Assembly: GCA_020635675.1 (NCBI GenBank) | Contig: JACJZJ010000002.1 | Coordinates: 434,001 to 498,000, forward strand | Origin: Flavobacteriales bacterium | Lineage (GTDB): Bacteria > Bacteroidota > Bacteroidia > Flavobacteriales_F > PHOS-HE28 | Direction of reading: 5' to 3' | Length of the DNA: 64,000 nucleotides | Shown: piece after piece, positions 33,938-42,793 of the stretch | How positions within the stretch are numbered: position 1 is the stretch's first letter | How the letters are laid out: each line of letters opens with the position of its first letter | The notes under the pieces: generated by a model | Told to the model about the DNA's origin: nothing | The model's input: only the letters and a program-made list of their open reading frames with translations | The model's database searches: none | Position numbers and translations under genes: made by a program

Positions 33938-35321
33938 TGCTTCCCAGCAGTATGATGGTCAGTGTCGTGAGCACAAGGAACACGCGTGGCGAGCGCAGCC
34001 GAAGGTCATAGGGCAGTCGGTAGCTGGCCGCCAGCAGAAGGATGAGCCCGACGCCCAGGAGCGGTACAAGCATGCCACCACGCAAAGCGAGCGAAGCTGG
34101 ACTCCAATCGCCATCCGGCCGGAAGATCCCGCCCAGCACGGACAGCGCTTGGTCCATGTCGGCCGCGCGGAAGAACACCCAGGCAAGGGTCACCAGCACC
34201 AGTGTCATCGACCGATCGAACGCTCGTCGAAGACCCGGTAGCCTGTCCGAGCGGATGGCACGCGCCAGGGTCCGGGCCGGTGCCTTGAGCACGAGCGCAA
34301 GGATCAGGTAGGACCCGTGCAGGAACCCCCAGACGATGAAGGTCCAGTTCGCCCCGTGCCAGAGCCCGCTCAGCATGAAGGTCACCATCAGGTTGCCGTA
34401 CCAGCGCCATTTCACCACGCGATTGCCCCCCATGGGGATGTACACGTAGTCCCGGAACCAGCTGGACAAGGAGATGTGCCATCGCGACCAGAACTCGGAT
34501 ATGGACGAGGACAGGTACGGCCGTCGGAAGTTCTCCATAAGCCGGATCCCGAGGATGTTGGCCGTCCCGATGGCGATGTCCGAATAACCCGAGAAATCGC
34601 AATAGATCTGCACGGCGAAGAAAACGGTGCCTACGAGCAGGGCAATGCTCGAGACCCCCTCCGGACGGTCGTAGACCATATTGACATATCCCGCCAATCC
34701 GTCCGCGACCACTACCTTCTTGAAGAAGCCATAGGCGATCTTCACCAGCCCATGCTCCAGAGCGGCATAGGAGAACCGCTTCCGCTCATGGAACTGATGC
34801 AACAAGGCCTGCCCGCGCTCGATGGGTCCGGCCACCAATTGGGGGAAGAACATGACGAAGAGGGCGAAGATCCCGGGATGTCTTTCGGCCTTCAGGTTCC
34901 CGCGATACACTTCGACGGTGTAGCTAAGACTTTGAAAGGTGTGAAAGGAAAGGCCGATGGGGAGCAGGATACCGAGGTCCGGGATACCATAGGACAGGCC
35001 TGCCGCCCTGAACAGTTCGCCGATGTTCTGGTTCAGGAAGTTCCAGTATTTGAATACCGCCAATACACCTACGTTGGCGATGATGCTCGCCAGCAGGAAG
35101 AGCCTGCGTCGGCGTCCCGTGCTGCCCTCGATGAGAATGCCGGCGATGTAGTCCACGGCGATGGTGAAGCCCAGGATCAGGATGTACACGGGCACGAACG
35201 CCATGTAGAAATAGCAGCTGGCCAGCAGCAGCCAAAGCCAACGGAAGCGATGAGGCAGCAGGAAGTAGGTGGTGCATACCACCGGGAAGAAGACGAGGAA
35301 CGCGCTTGAGTTGAAGAGCAT
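33906..35321 (-). CDS. MBOAT-family O-acyltransferase (AlgI/DltB-like)
   Basis: 471 residues, about 10-12 membrane segments. It carries the MBOAT signature: FSGYSDIAIGTANILGIRL, NFRRPYLSSSISEFWSRWH, FRDYVYIPMGGNR and the catalytic His in FMLSGLWHGANWTFIVWG. AlgI/DltB proteins move acetyl or D-alanyl groups across the membrane for O-acylation of alginate, teichoic acid or other glycans. The downstream SGNH gene overlaps it, the usual MBOAT/SGNH pair. It begins 12 bp after the lysS stop, so the three minus-strand genes are probably one transcript; lysS is unlikely to share the function. Confidence 0.93.
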   Translation of the reverse strand: MLFNSSAFLVFFPVVCTTYFLLPHRFRWLWLLLASCYFYMAFVPVYILILGFTIAVDYIAGILIEGSTGRRRRLFLLASIIANVGVLAVFKYWNFLNQNIGELFRAAGLSYGIPDLGILLPIGLSFHTFQSLSYTVEVYRGNLKAERHPGIFALFVMFFPQLVAGPIERGQALLHQFHERKRFSYAALEHGLVKIAYGFFKKVVVADGLAGYVNMVYDRPEGVSSIALLVGTVFFAVQIYCDFSGYSDIAIGTANILGIRLMENFRRPYLSSSISEFWSRWHISLSSWFRDYVYIPMGGNRVVKWRWYGNLMVTFMLSGLWHGANWTFIVWGFLHGSYLILALVLKAPARTLARAIRSDRLPGLRRAFDRSMTLVLVTLAWVFFRAADMDQALSVLGGIFRPDGDWSPASLALRGGMLVPLLGVGLILLLAASYRLPYDLRLRSPRVFLVLTTLTIILLGSNGGEFIYFQF

Positions 35322-35333
35322 TCCCGATGACCG

Positions 35334-36848
35334 TCAATCGAACTTCTCCGGCCGCATCTGCGGGAAGAACAGCACCTCCTGGATCGCTGGTCGGCCGGTA
35401 AGCAGCATCACCACGCGGTCCACGCCAATGCCCACGCCGCTGGTCGGCGGCATGCCGAACTCCAGCGCGCGCAGAAAGTCCTGGTCGATGAACATGGCCT
35501 CATCGTCTCCGCGTTGCTGGAGCTCCAGCTGGTGTTCGAACCGCTCACGCTGGTCGATCGGGTCGTTCAGCTCGCTGTAGGCGTTTGCCACCTCGAAGCC
35601 GTTCACGAAAAGCTCGAACCGTTCCGTCAGGCGCGGGTCGTCGCGGTGTTTCTTGCAGAGCGGGCTCATCTCTACCGGGAAGTCCATGACGAAGGTGGGC
35701 TGGATGAGTTCAGGCTGCACGAGCACGCTGAACAGCTCGTCGATCAACTTGCCCTTGCCCATGGCGGTGGTCACCTCCACGCCGTGCGTTCTGCAGAGCT
35801 CGCCCAATTCCTTTTCATCCATCTCCAGCACATCCTTGCCGGTCCTGTCCTTCAGGCTTCCACACATGGTGATGCGCTGGAAGGCGGGGCCGAGATCGAT
35901 GTGGGTGCCTTGGAAATCGGTGGTCGGCGATCCGTTGGATGCCGTGGCCACGTGGCGGAAGAGCCCCTCGATGAAGTCCATCATCCACCGGTAGTCCTTG
36001 TAGGCCACGTAAAGTTCCATCACGGTGAACTCCGGATTGTGGGTGCGGTCCATGCCCTCGTTCCGGAAGTTGCGGCTGAACTCGTACACACCCTGGAAGC
36101 CGCCCACGATAAGGCGCTTCAGATAGAGTTCATTGGCGATCCGCAGGTAGTAGGGAACGTCAAGGGCGTTGTGGTGGGTGATGAACGGCCGCGCGGCGGC
36201 ACCGCCGGGAATGGGCTGGAGCACAGGGGTGTCCACCTCGACATAGCCGGCGTCGTCCATGTATCTGCGCATGGCACTGACGGTCCGGGTGCGCTTCAGA
36301 AAGGTCTCCCGCACGCCGTCGTTCACGATCAGGTCCACATAGCGCATGCGGTAGCGCAGCTCGGGGTCGCCGAAGGCATCGTGCACGTTGCCCTCCTCAT
36401 CCGTCTTCACGACCGGAAGCGGGCGCAGGGCCTTGCTCAGCAGTGTGAGCGACCTGACATGCACAGTGATCTCGCCCGTGCGGGTCTTGAACACATGGCC
36501 GTTCACCCCGATGAAGTCGCCCAGGTGGAGCAGGTGCTTCCACACTTCATCGTATGGTGCCTTGTCCTCACCGGGTGCGATCTCATCGCGCGCCACATAG
36601 ATCTGCTGGTCGCCGGTGTGGTCGCGCAGCACGGCGAAACTGGCCTTGCCCATGATGCGGACGCTCATGATCCGACCGGCGATCGTCACCAGTGCGGGAT
36701 CCCCTTCCTCCTTGAACAGCTCCTTCACGTCCCTCGCTGTGGCGGTCACCGGGAATTCCGCGGCGGGAAAGGGTTCGATGCCGAGCGCGCGAAGCTTGTC
36801 CAAAGCCTCCCGGCGCGCGATCTCCTGGTCGGAAAGGACGTGTGCCAT
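35334..36848 (-). CDS. lysS: Lysyl-tRNA synthetase, class II
   Basis: 504 residues. Charges tRNA-Lys. An N-terminal OB-fold anticodon domain (VTIAGRIMSVRIMGKASFAV) precedes the class II core: motif 2 with NFRNEGMDRTHNPEFTVMEL, and motif 3 with GMPPTSGVGIGVDRVVMLLT. FMDFPVEMSPLCKKHRDDP is typical of bacterial LysRS. Start ATG 36848 (MAHVLSDQEIARRE) is preferred; an in-frame ATG at 36860 would add four residues. Divergent from the isomerase gene, with both promoter boxes in the 80-bp gap. Confidence 0.97.
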   Translation of the reverse strand: MAHVLSDQEIARREALDKLRALGIEPFPAAEFPVTATARDVKELFKEEGDPALVTIAGRIMSVRIMGKASFAVLRDHTGDQQIYVARDEIAPGEDKAPYDEVWKHLLHLGDFIGVNGHVFKTRTGEITVHVRSLTLLSKALRPLPVVKTDEEGNVHDAFGDPELRYRMRYVDLIVNDGVRETFLKRTRTVSAMRRYMDDAGYVEVDTPVLQPIPGGAAARPFITHHNALDVPYYLRIANELYLKRLIVGGFQGVYEFSRNFRNEGMDRTHNPEFTVMELYVAYKDYRWMMDFIEGLFRHVATASNGSPTTDFQGTHIDLGPAFQRITMCGSLKDRTGKDVLEMDEKELGELCRTHGVEVTTAMGKGKLIDELFSVLVQPELIQPTFVMDFPVEMSPLCKKHRDDPRLTERFELFVNGFEVANAYSELNDPIDQRERFEHQLELQQRGDDEAMFIDQDFLRALEFGMPPTSGVGIGVDRVVMLLTGRPAIQEVLFFPQMRPEKFD

Positions 36849-36869
36849 GGCGTTGCGCAAAATGGGTCG

Positions 36870-36877
36870 CGAAGATA
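36870..36877 (-). promoter_or_regulatory. -7 promoter box of lysS
   Basis: Minus-strand TATCTTCG (36877 to 36870), fitting TAnnTTCG, 21 nt before the chosen ATG (9 nt before the alternative ATG). Confidence 0.5.
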
Positions 36878-36915
36878 CCCGGAACCGGCGGAGGGCCTGA
36901 TGCGTAAGAGCGGTC

Positions 36916-36923
36916 TAATTTCG
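36916..36923 (+). promoter_or_regulatory. -7 promoter box of the isomerase gene
   Basis: Plus-strand TAATTTCG (36916-36923), 19 nt before the ATG at 36943; same sequence as the minus-strand box before PBP1A. Confidence 0.5.
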
Positions 36924-36942
36924 CAATGACATCATCGGATCC

Positions 36943-37929
36943 ATGTACAAGCTCATCGACGCCTTCCCAAAGCAGCTCAAGGAAGCGCTGGAGATCGGCC
37001 GGAAGGCCCAGCTCAGAAGCCCTGAAGGGCCCTATACGAACGTGGTGGTCACGGGCCTCGGCGGCAGCGGGATCGGCGGACGTATCGCCGCGCAACTGGT
37101 CCAGAAGGAGGCGAAGTGCCCCATCGAGGTATACAACAACTACTACCTGCCCGGCTACGTCGGCCCCAAAAGCCTGGTGATCGCCTGCAGCTACAGCGGC
37201 AACACCGAGGAGACCCTCGCCGCGATGGAGCAGGCCATAAGCAAGGGTGCTCGCGTGTGCGTGATCACCAGCGGGGGTGCCATGCTGGAGACCGCAAGAA
37301 CGAAGGGCCTTGACCATGTCGTGATCCCGGGAGGGAACCCGCCCCGCACCATGCTCGCATACTCGCTTGTCCAGCAGTTCCATCTGCTGCACCACTTCGA
37401 CATCATCGGGGATGGTTTCGAGGGGGCGATCAAGAGCGCGGCCGGCATGCTCGAGGACCAAAGGACGCAGATCCAAGCTGCGGCGAGGGGGCTTACGGAG
37501 AACCTGTTGGGCAAACGACTGGTGATCTACAGCGAGGCCAACACCGAGGCGGTGAGCATCCGCTTCCGCCAGCAGGTGAACGAGAACAGCAAGGAACTGT
37601 GCTGGCACCATGCCATTCCTGAGATGAACCACAACGAGCTGGTGGGCTGGGCCGGGGGTAGCGACGACATCGCCGTGGTGCTGTTCCGGCACAAGGAGGA
37701 CCACGAGCGCTCCCAGGTGCGCATGGCGATCAACAAGGAGGTCTTCGCCCGCCATACGCCGCACATCTTCGAGGTGTGGAGCAAGGGCGATACGGCCTAT
37801 GCACGCCAGCTGTACCTGATCCACCTGGGCGATTGGGTGAGCTACTTCTGGGCCGAGAAGAAGGGCGTGGACCCCACCGAGATCGCGGTGATCAACATGC
37901 TGAAGGGAAAGTTGGCGGAAGTGAAGTAG
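36943..37929 (+). CDS. Bifunctional phosphoglucose/phosphomannose isomerase-type SIS protein
   Basis: 328 residues with two SIS domains. Residues ~30-150 have VVVTGLGGSGIGGRIAAQLV and LVIACSYSGNTEETLAAMEQ; the second half has RLVIYSEANTEAVSIRFRQQ and the signature ENSKELCWHHAIPEMNHNEL. This short archaeal/bacterial type interconverts glucose-6-P or mannose-6-P with fructose-6-P, linking glycolysis to mannose and glycan precursors. With pgk and pyk in this window it adds to central carbon metabolism. Length and motifs match the family well. Confidence 0.9.
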   Translation: MYKLIDAFPKQLKEALEIGRKAQLRSPEGPYTNVVVTGLGGSGIGGRIAAQLVQKEAKCPIEVYNNYYLPGYVGPKSLVIACSYSGNTEETLAAMEQAISKGARVCVITSGGAMLETARTKGLDHVVIPGGNPPRTMLAYSLVQQFHLLHHFDIIGDGFEGAIKSAAGMLEDQRTQIQAAARGLTENLLGKRLVIYSEANTEAVSIRFRQQVNENSKELCWHHAIPEMNHNELVGWAGGSDDIAVVLFRHKEDHERSQVRMAINKEVFARHTPHIFEVWSKGDTAYARQLYLIHLGDWVSYFWAEKKGVDPTEIAVINMLKGKLAEVK

Positions 37930-37955
37930 CCGTACGCGGTGGGTCGCACGATGCT

Positions 37956-37963
37956 GACCTTTG
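37956..37963 (+). promoter_or_regulatory. Probable -7 box of lipB
   Basis: GACCTTTG, one mismatch to TAnnTTTG, 4 nt before the GTG at 37968. Confidence 0.35.
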
Positions 37964-37967
37964 TTCC

Positions 37968-38675
37968 GTGCGACGGATCCACTTTCACGACCTCGGCATG
38001 ATCGACTACGCTAAAGCGTGGGACCTGCAGCACCAACTGTTCCAGGCCACCATCGATCGAAAGATCGCCAACCGGGCCCTTCCGGAAGGGGAACAGGTCG
38101 CGACGGAAGATCATCTCCTTTTCTGCGAGCATCCGCATGTCTTCACCTTGGGTAAGAGCGGCAAGGCCACGCACCTCTTGCTGAACGAACAAGGACTGCG
38201 GGAAAAGGGGGTGAGGTTCTTCCCCATCGACCGGGGTGGTGATATCACCTATCATGGTCCGGGGCAGATCGTGGGCTATCCCATCTTCGACCTGGACCAC
38301 CACTTCACCGACATCCATCGTTTCCTGCGCACGCTGGAGGAGGCGGTCATCGGCACGTTGGGGGCATATGGCATCAAGGCCGGCCGCATCCAGGGGTTGA
38401 CCGGGGTCTGGTTGGACCTGGACGACCCGACCGAGGCCCGAAAGATCTGCGCCTTCGGCATCCGCGCCAGCCGCTGGGTCACCATGCACGGCTTCGCGTT
38501 CAACGTGAACACCGACCTCTCGTATTTCCAGCATATCGTGCCATGTGGAATACCGGACAAGGGCGTGACCAGTTTGTCGAAGGAACTGGGCTGTGAGGTG
38601 CCGATGCAGGAGGTGAAGGAGCGTTTGAAGGTGGAGTTGGCCGATCTTTTCGACGTGGAACTGGTCCGTGGATGA
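37968..38675 (+). CDS. lipB: Octanoyltransferase, lipoate biosynthesis
   Basis: 235 residues. Transfers octanoate from acyl carrier protein to lipoyl domains, the first step of lipoate synthesis. Motifs: LLFCEHPHVFTLGKSGKATH; RGGDITYHGPGQIVGYPIF, the signature block with conserved His; GVWLDL; KICAFGIRASRWVTMHGFAF with the catalytic Lys at its start; and the nucleophile Cys in IVPCGIPDKGVTSL. Start GTG 37968 gives RRIHFHDLGMIDYAKAWDLQ, which fits family N-termini; ATG 37998 would cut them. The stop overlaps the next start by 4 bp (ATGA). Confidence 0.95.
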   Translation: MRRIHFHDLGMIDYAKAWDLQHQLFQATIDRKIANRALPEGEQVATEDHLLFCEHPHVFTLGKSGKATHLLLNEQGLREKGVRFFPIDRGGDITYHGPGQIVGYPIFDLDHHFTDIHRFLRTLEEAVIGTLGAYGIKAGRIQGLTGVWLDLDDPTEARKICAFGIRASRWVTMHGFAFNVNTDLSYFQHIVPCGIPDKGVTSLSKELGCEVPMQEVKERLKVELADLFDVELVRG

Positions 38676-39868
38676 CCGTACTTTCGAGCCAACGCCGTCC
38701 CATGCGCTTCCTGAAGAAGTTCCTGCTCTGGCTGGTCATCGTGCTGGCCGTGCTCACCGCCCTGGCCTACCTCACGGGCAACGGCCACATCCCACGAGGG
38801 GTGTGGTACACCTATCTGCGCGGCCGGAACGGTCCGGAGATCGACGACCGGGACTTCTTCCCCTACGACGCCATCCCGGCGGACGATCCGCAACCCTGGC
38901 CCAAGTCCTCGCGCAATGGCAAGGTGTCGCTCACGGCCGAACAGGAAGCACGCCTGAAGGAATTGTATTCGGTGGGCTTCGTGGTGGTGCAGAACGACAG
39001 TCTCCTGTTCGAGAAGTACTGGAGCGGGTGGGATGCCGACAGTGTGAGCAATTCCTTCAGCGTCGCAAAGAGCTACATCAGCGTGCTGACGGGCGTGGCC
39101 ATGCAGGAGGGAAGGATCGACAACGTGTTCCAAAAGGTCGGTGACTTCCTTCCGGAGTTCAAGGGAGGCTGCAAGGAGAAGATCACGATCTGGAACCTGC
39201 TGACCATGAGCACAGGCCTGGATTGGAGTGAAAGTGGTGCCGACCCGTTCAGCGACAATGCGAAGGGCTACTACGGCTATCACGTCCGCGAGCTGAGCAT
39301 CGATCAGCCATGTCGGGATGAACCGGGCACCGAATTCGACTACATCAGCGGCAGCACCCAGATCATGGCCCAAGTGCTGGAGAAGGCCTATGGCCAGAAC
39401 CTGGTGACCCTGACCCGCGAGAAGATCTGGAAGCCCCTCGGCTGCGAACATGAGGCCTATTGGGGCAAGGACCGTCAGGCTGGCGACTACAAGGCCTTCT
39501 GCTGCCTTTACGCCACCGCCCGCGACTTCGCACGGATCGGTCAGTTGTACCTGGACAGTGGAATGTGGAAAGGACGACGGGTCGTTCCCGAGGAGTATTG
39601 GGAGGCCTCCATCACCCCGGCCAAGCTCGATGACAAAGGCGCACCGAACCGGCGATACGGGTATTATTGGTGGCTGGCCGATCTGGACGGAAGGCCCATC
39701 TATTATTGCCGTGGGTTCCACGGGGAATATGTCGTCGTGATCCCCTGGGAGCGCCTGGTGATGGTTCGGACCGGAATGAAGCGCGAGGAGGTGAACGAGA
39801 CAGGGCATCCGACGGACGTGTTCGAATGGATCGCGATCGCCCGCGCACTGGCCACGCAGGGAACATGA
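38672..39868 (+). CDS. Serine beta-lactamase-fold hydrolase, membrane-anchored
   Basis: 398 residues of the beta-lactamase/class C/esterase EstB-like family. A membrane anchor or signal (RFLKKFLLWLVIVLAVLTAL) is followed by the catalytic domain: SFSVAKSYISVLTGVAM holds the nucleophile and SxxK lysine; FDYISGSTQIMAQVLEKAYG provides the Tyr-x-(Asn/Ser) motif; YYCRGFHGEYVVVIPWERL is in the place of the KTG-like strand. Such proteins are periplasmic esterases, D-aminopeptidases or carboxypeptidases; antibiotic hydrolysis is not implied. Translationally coupled to lipB and followed by another 4-bp overlap. An ATG at 38702 is an alternative start right before the hydrophobic segment. Confidence 0.85.
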   Translation: MTVLSSQRRPMRFLKKFLLWLVIVLAVLTALAYLTGNGHIPRGVWYTYLRGRNGPEIDDRDFFPYDAIPADDPQPWPKSSRNGKVSLTAEQEARLKELYSVGFVVVQNDSLLFEKYWSGWDADSVSNSFSVAKSYISVLTGVAMQEGRIDNVFQKVGDFLPEFKGGCKEKITIWNLLTMSTGLDWSESGADPFSDNAKGYYGYHVRELSIDQPCRDEPGTEFDYISGSTQIMAQVLEKAYGQNLVTLTREKIWKPLGCEHEAYWGKDRQAGDYKAFCCLYATARDFARIGQLYLDSGMWKGRRVVPEEYWEASITPAKLDDKGAPNRRYGYYWWLADLDGRPIYYCRGFHGEYVVVIPWERLVMVRTGMKREEVNETGHPTDVFEWIAIARALATQGT

Positions 39869-40269
39869 AGGCGGACATCCACAGACCGCGCGTGGAGGGT
39901 GTCGCGATGGCCATCGTACAGGAGCGGGATGCGGAGGACGAGCCGGGCTGGTACGTTTACCTGATCAACCGGAACACCGTGCCCTTGGAGAACGTGCTGG
40001 TCAGCTCCCGTGGCTACGGCGAGATCGAAGGCGAACAGCGGCGCACTTCGGAAATGCGCCATTTCCTGGAGACGCTCGGCCCGAAAAGCTGGGCGCGCAT
40101 CGAACGGATCGTTGAGGAGGTGTTCCCCCTGAGCAACCAGTACTGGCTCAGCTTCTACATCGACGGGGTCATCCACGACAAGAAGTACATCTTCCTGCCG
40201 GAAAGCATTTCGTCGGAACACTTCACGGACCTGCCGCTGATGGAGCGGCGGGGTGTGATGATCGAGTGA
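39865..40269 (+). CDS. Conserved hypothetical protein
   Basis: 134 residues, cytoplasmic, no recognised motif. The sequence has a two-strand start (VAMAIVQERDAEDEPGWYVY then LINRNTVPLENVLVSSRGYG), a helix with FLETLGPKSWARIERIVEEV, and an ending in strands LSFYIDGVIHDKKYIFLPES. It looks like a compact single-domain protein conserved in Bacteroidota; I cannot name the family. Overlaps the beta-lactamase-fold gene by 4 bp (ATGA), so it belongs to the lipB operon. Confidence 0.7.
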   Translation: MKADIHRPRVEGVAMAIVQERDAEDEPGWYVYLINRNTVPLENVLVSSRGYGEIEGEQRRTSEMRHFLETLGPKSWARIERIVEEVFPLSNQYWLSFYIDGVIHDKKYIFLPESISSEHFTDLPLMERRGVMIE

Positions 40270-40276
40270 GCCCGGG

Positions 40277-40284
40277 TAACTTCG
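40277..40284 (+). promoter_or_regulatory. -7 promoter box of the exonuclease gene
   Basis: TAACTTCG, fitting TAnnTTCG, only 3 nt before the ATG at 40288. Confidence 0.5.
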
Positions 40285-40287
40285 TCC

Positions 40288-41055
40288 ATGCCGTCCCGGG
40301 AACACCATGACCGGGTCCGGGCACCGAACGTGCGCAACGAACAAGTGAGGGACCTCACCAAGGTCCTCTTCCTCGACATCGAGACCGTTCCCTCCACATA
40401 CCGATGGTCGCAACTGGATCCCATGATGCAGCAGTATTGGGACCAGAAGACACGGTTCCGACAGGGGTCCCAGAACATGAACGCCGCCGACCTGTACCGG
40501 GAGGCGGGGATCTATGCGGAGTTCGGGCGGATCATCTGCATCGGCGTCGGGCGCATCGAGAAGCAGGCCGATGGCCCCCATCTTCGTGTGACCACCTTGC
40601 ACGGCGATCACGAGCGGGATGTGCTCGAACGCTTCGTGGACCTCTTGGACAAGCATTACAACACGGACGAGCACTGGCTGTGCGGGCACAATGGCAGGGA
40701 GTTCGACTTCCCCTTCATCGCGCGACGGTGCGTGGTGAACGGTCTGTCTCTGCCGCGCCTGCTCGACATCGCCGGGCTGAAGCCCTGGGAGGTCGGGCAC
40801 TTGGACACCATGAACCTCTGGTCCTTCGGTGACCGCAAGAACTTCACCTCACTGGCGCTGCTGACGCACCTCCTTGGCATACCCACGCCGAAGGACGACA
40901 TCACAGGCGCGGACGTGGCACGGGTATACTACGAGGACCAGGACCTCGACCGGATCACCACCTATTGCCGCAAGGACGTAGTGGCCACCGTGCAACTCTA
41001 TCTCCGCCTGACCGGGCGGCAGATGATCCCCGAACGCAACATCGGCCAGGTGTGA
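40288..41055 (+). CDS. PolB-like 3'-5' exonuclease
   Basis: 255 residues, DEDD-family exonuclease fold as in the proofreading domain of family B polymerases. Exo I is LFLDIETVPSTYRWSQ; Exo II is LCGHNGREFDFPFIARR; Exo III is YCRKDVVATVQLYLRL, giving Asp/Glu, Asp and Tyr-like/Asp metal ligands. It stands alone without polymerase domain, a known bacterial group of uncharacterised DNA or RNA exonucleases. The start is fixed by the promoter box 3 nt upstream; a later start at RNEQVRDL would also keep Exo I. The stop overlaps the GTG of the ABC gene by 4 bp. Confidence 0.88.
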   Translation: MPSREHHDRVRAPNVRNEQVRDLTKVLFLDIETVPSTYRWSQLDPMMQQYWDQKTRFRQGSQNMNAADLYREAGIYAEFGRIICIGVGRIEKQADGPHLRVTTLHGDHERDVLERFVDLLDKHYNTDEHWLCGHNGREFDFPFIARRCVVNGLSLPRLLDIAGLKPWEVGHLDTMNLWSFGDRKNFTSLALLTHLLGIPTPKDDITGADVARVYYEDQDLDRITTYCRKDVVATVQLYLRLTGRQMIPERNIGQV

Positions 41056-42758
41056 TCGGTCCCACGGATATTCTGCTCACCGTTGACGACCTGAACGTGC
41101 ATCTCGGTGATGCCCACGTTGTTCAGGGAGTCTCCTTTTCGCTTCACGCCGGAGGAACGATCGCCATTGTCGGCGCCTCCGGTTCAGGCAAAACGGTGAC
41201 CTCGCTGGCCCTCATGGGGCTTTTGCCGAGGAAGGGCTCCCGTATCGAAGGACGCGCGGAATTGCAGGTCGGCGAAGGTCGCGTGGACCTGCTATCGATC
41301 GGAGAGAAGGCTCTTCGACGCTTGCGCGGTCCCCATGTGGCGATGGTGTTCCAGGAGCCGATGACCGCTCTCGATCCGGTATACACTGTCGGCGAACAGG
41401 TGGCAGAGGCCATCCGCCATCACTTGGGGATCCCCACCAAAGAGGCACGCGAACGTGTCGTAAGGCTTTTCCAGGAAGTGCGACTCCCGGACCCGGAGCG
41501 GGTGATCGACCGGTATCCGCACCAATTGAGCGGAGGACAGAAACAGCGCGTGGTGATCGCCCTGGCGCTGTGCTGCGATCCCGGTGTGCTGATCTGTGAC
41601 GAGCCGACGACCGCTTTGGATGTGCTGGTGCAGCGCGATATCCTGGACCTGTTGCGCACGCTGTCCCTTCACCGGCGGATGGGCATGCTCTTCATCACCC
41701 ACGACCTCGGCGTGGTTCGCGAGCTGGCCGACCGCGTTTTGGTCATGCACCGGGGTCATGTCGTGGAGCAGGGACCCATCCAGGAGGTATTCCAAGCACC
41801 TCGACATCCCTATACCCGTGGGTTGCTCGCCTGTCGGCCCGTGGCCGGTGATCATCCCCGCCGGTTGCCCACTGTGGAGGACCACCTCCGGGGACGCGTG
41901 GGGCCGGGCCTCATGCACCGCGTGGCACGCAGCGAACGCGAAGCGCATCTGGAACAGTTGATGGCCGGGGCGCCCCTGCTGCGTGTGGATTCCCTGGACA
42001 AGGCCTACCCGGCGCCGGGCGGTGCCTTCAGGCGCAAGCAACCCCCGGTCCATGTCCTGCACAGGGTGTCGTTCGCCGTTCACTCCGGTGAATCGCTCGG
42101 GATCGTAGGTGGCTCCGGCTGTGGCAAAACGACCTTGGGAAGAAGCATCCTTCAACTGATCCATCCCACCAGCGGACGTGTGCACTATGGGGATACCGAA
42201 CTGACCCGACTGGACGATCGGGAAATGCGCAGGATGCGCCGTGAACTGCAGCTCATCTTCCAGGACCCCTACGCCAGCCTGAACCCGCAGCTGACCGCAG
42301 GTCGCGCGATCACCGAAGCCATGCGTGTACACGGCATCGGCAGGAATGGCGCGGACCGCCGGGATCGTGCGGTGCGGCTGCTCGAACAGGTCGGCATGGA
42401 GGCGACGCATGCGGACCGCTACCCGCATCAGTTCAGCGGCGGGCAGAGGCAGCGCGTGGTGATCGCCCGGGCGCTCGCGGTCGAACCGCGACTGATCGTC
42501 TGCGACGAAAGTATCGCGGCGCTCGATGTGAGCATTCAGGCACAGGTCCTGAACCTGCTGAACGACCTGAAGGACGAGCATGGGCTCACCTATCTTTTCA
42601 TCAGCCACGACCTGAACGTGGTACGCTACATGTGCGATCGGATCCTTGTGCTCGAGCAGGGGCGCCTGGTGGAATTGGGTCCGGCCGATGAGGTGTGTGA
42701 CCATCCGAAGGCATCCTACACGAAGCGCTTGTTGCAGGCCATTCCCGGATCGCACTGA
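41052..42758 (+). CDS. ABC transporter ATPase with two ATPase domains, peptide/nickel type
   Basis: 568 residues, a tandem fusion of OppD/DppD-like and OppF/DppF-like subunits. First domain: Walker A GASGSGKT, signature LSGGQKQRV, Walker B VLICDEPTTALD, and the C-terminal oligopeptide-type region APRHPYTRGLLACRPV. Second domain: Walker A GGSGCGKTT, signature FSGGQRQRV, Walker B LIVCDESIAALD and PKASYTKRLLQAIPG. DES in place of DEP is tolerated in the family. It powers import of peptides or similar solutes, but no permease or binding-protein gene lies nearby, so the partner is elsewhere. Start GTG 41052 overlaps the exonuclease stop (GTGA). Confidence 0.93.
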   Translation: MIGPTDILLTVDDLNVHLGDAHVVQGVSFSLHAGGTIAIVGASGSGKTVTSLALMGLLPRKGSRIEGRAELQVGEGRVDLLSIGEKALRRLRGPHVAMVFQEPMTALDPVYTVGEQVAEAIRHHLGIPTKEARERVVRLFQEVRLPDPERVIDRYPHQLSGGQKQRVVIALALCCDPGVLICDEPTTALDVLVQRDILDLLRTLSLHRRMGMLFITHDLGVVRELADRVLVMHRGHVVEQGPIQEVFQAPRHPYTRGLLACRPVAGDHPRRLPTVEDHLRGRVGPGLMHRVARSEREAHLEQLMAGAPLLRVDSLDKAYPAPGGAFRRKQPPVHVLHRVSFAVHSGESLGIVGGSGCGKTTLGRSILQLIHPTSGRVHYGDTELTRLDDREMRRMRRELQLIFQDPYASLNPQLTAGRAITEAMRVHGIGRNGADRRDRAVRLLEQVGMEATHADRYPHQFSGGQRQRVVIARALAVEPRLIVCDESIAALDVSIQAQVLNLLNDLKDEHGLTYLFISHDLNVVRYMCDRILVLEQGRLVELGPADEVCDHPKASYTKRLLQAIPGSH

Positions 42759-42793
42759 GCGCAGGCCCGACGTACTTTGCGCCCACCACGATC

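Noticed and set aside
38672..39868. Beta-lactamase (antibiotic resistance) call
   Set aside because: The fold and SxxK are shared with esterases and peptidases, and the position of the KTG motif is not clearly filled, so drug hydrolysis cannot be claimed.
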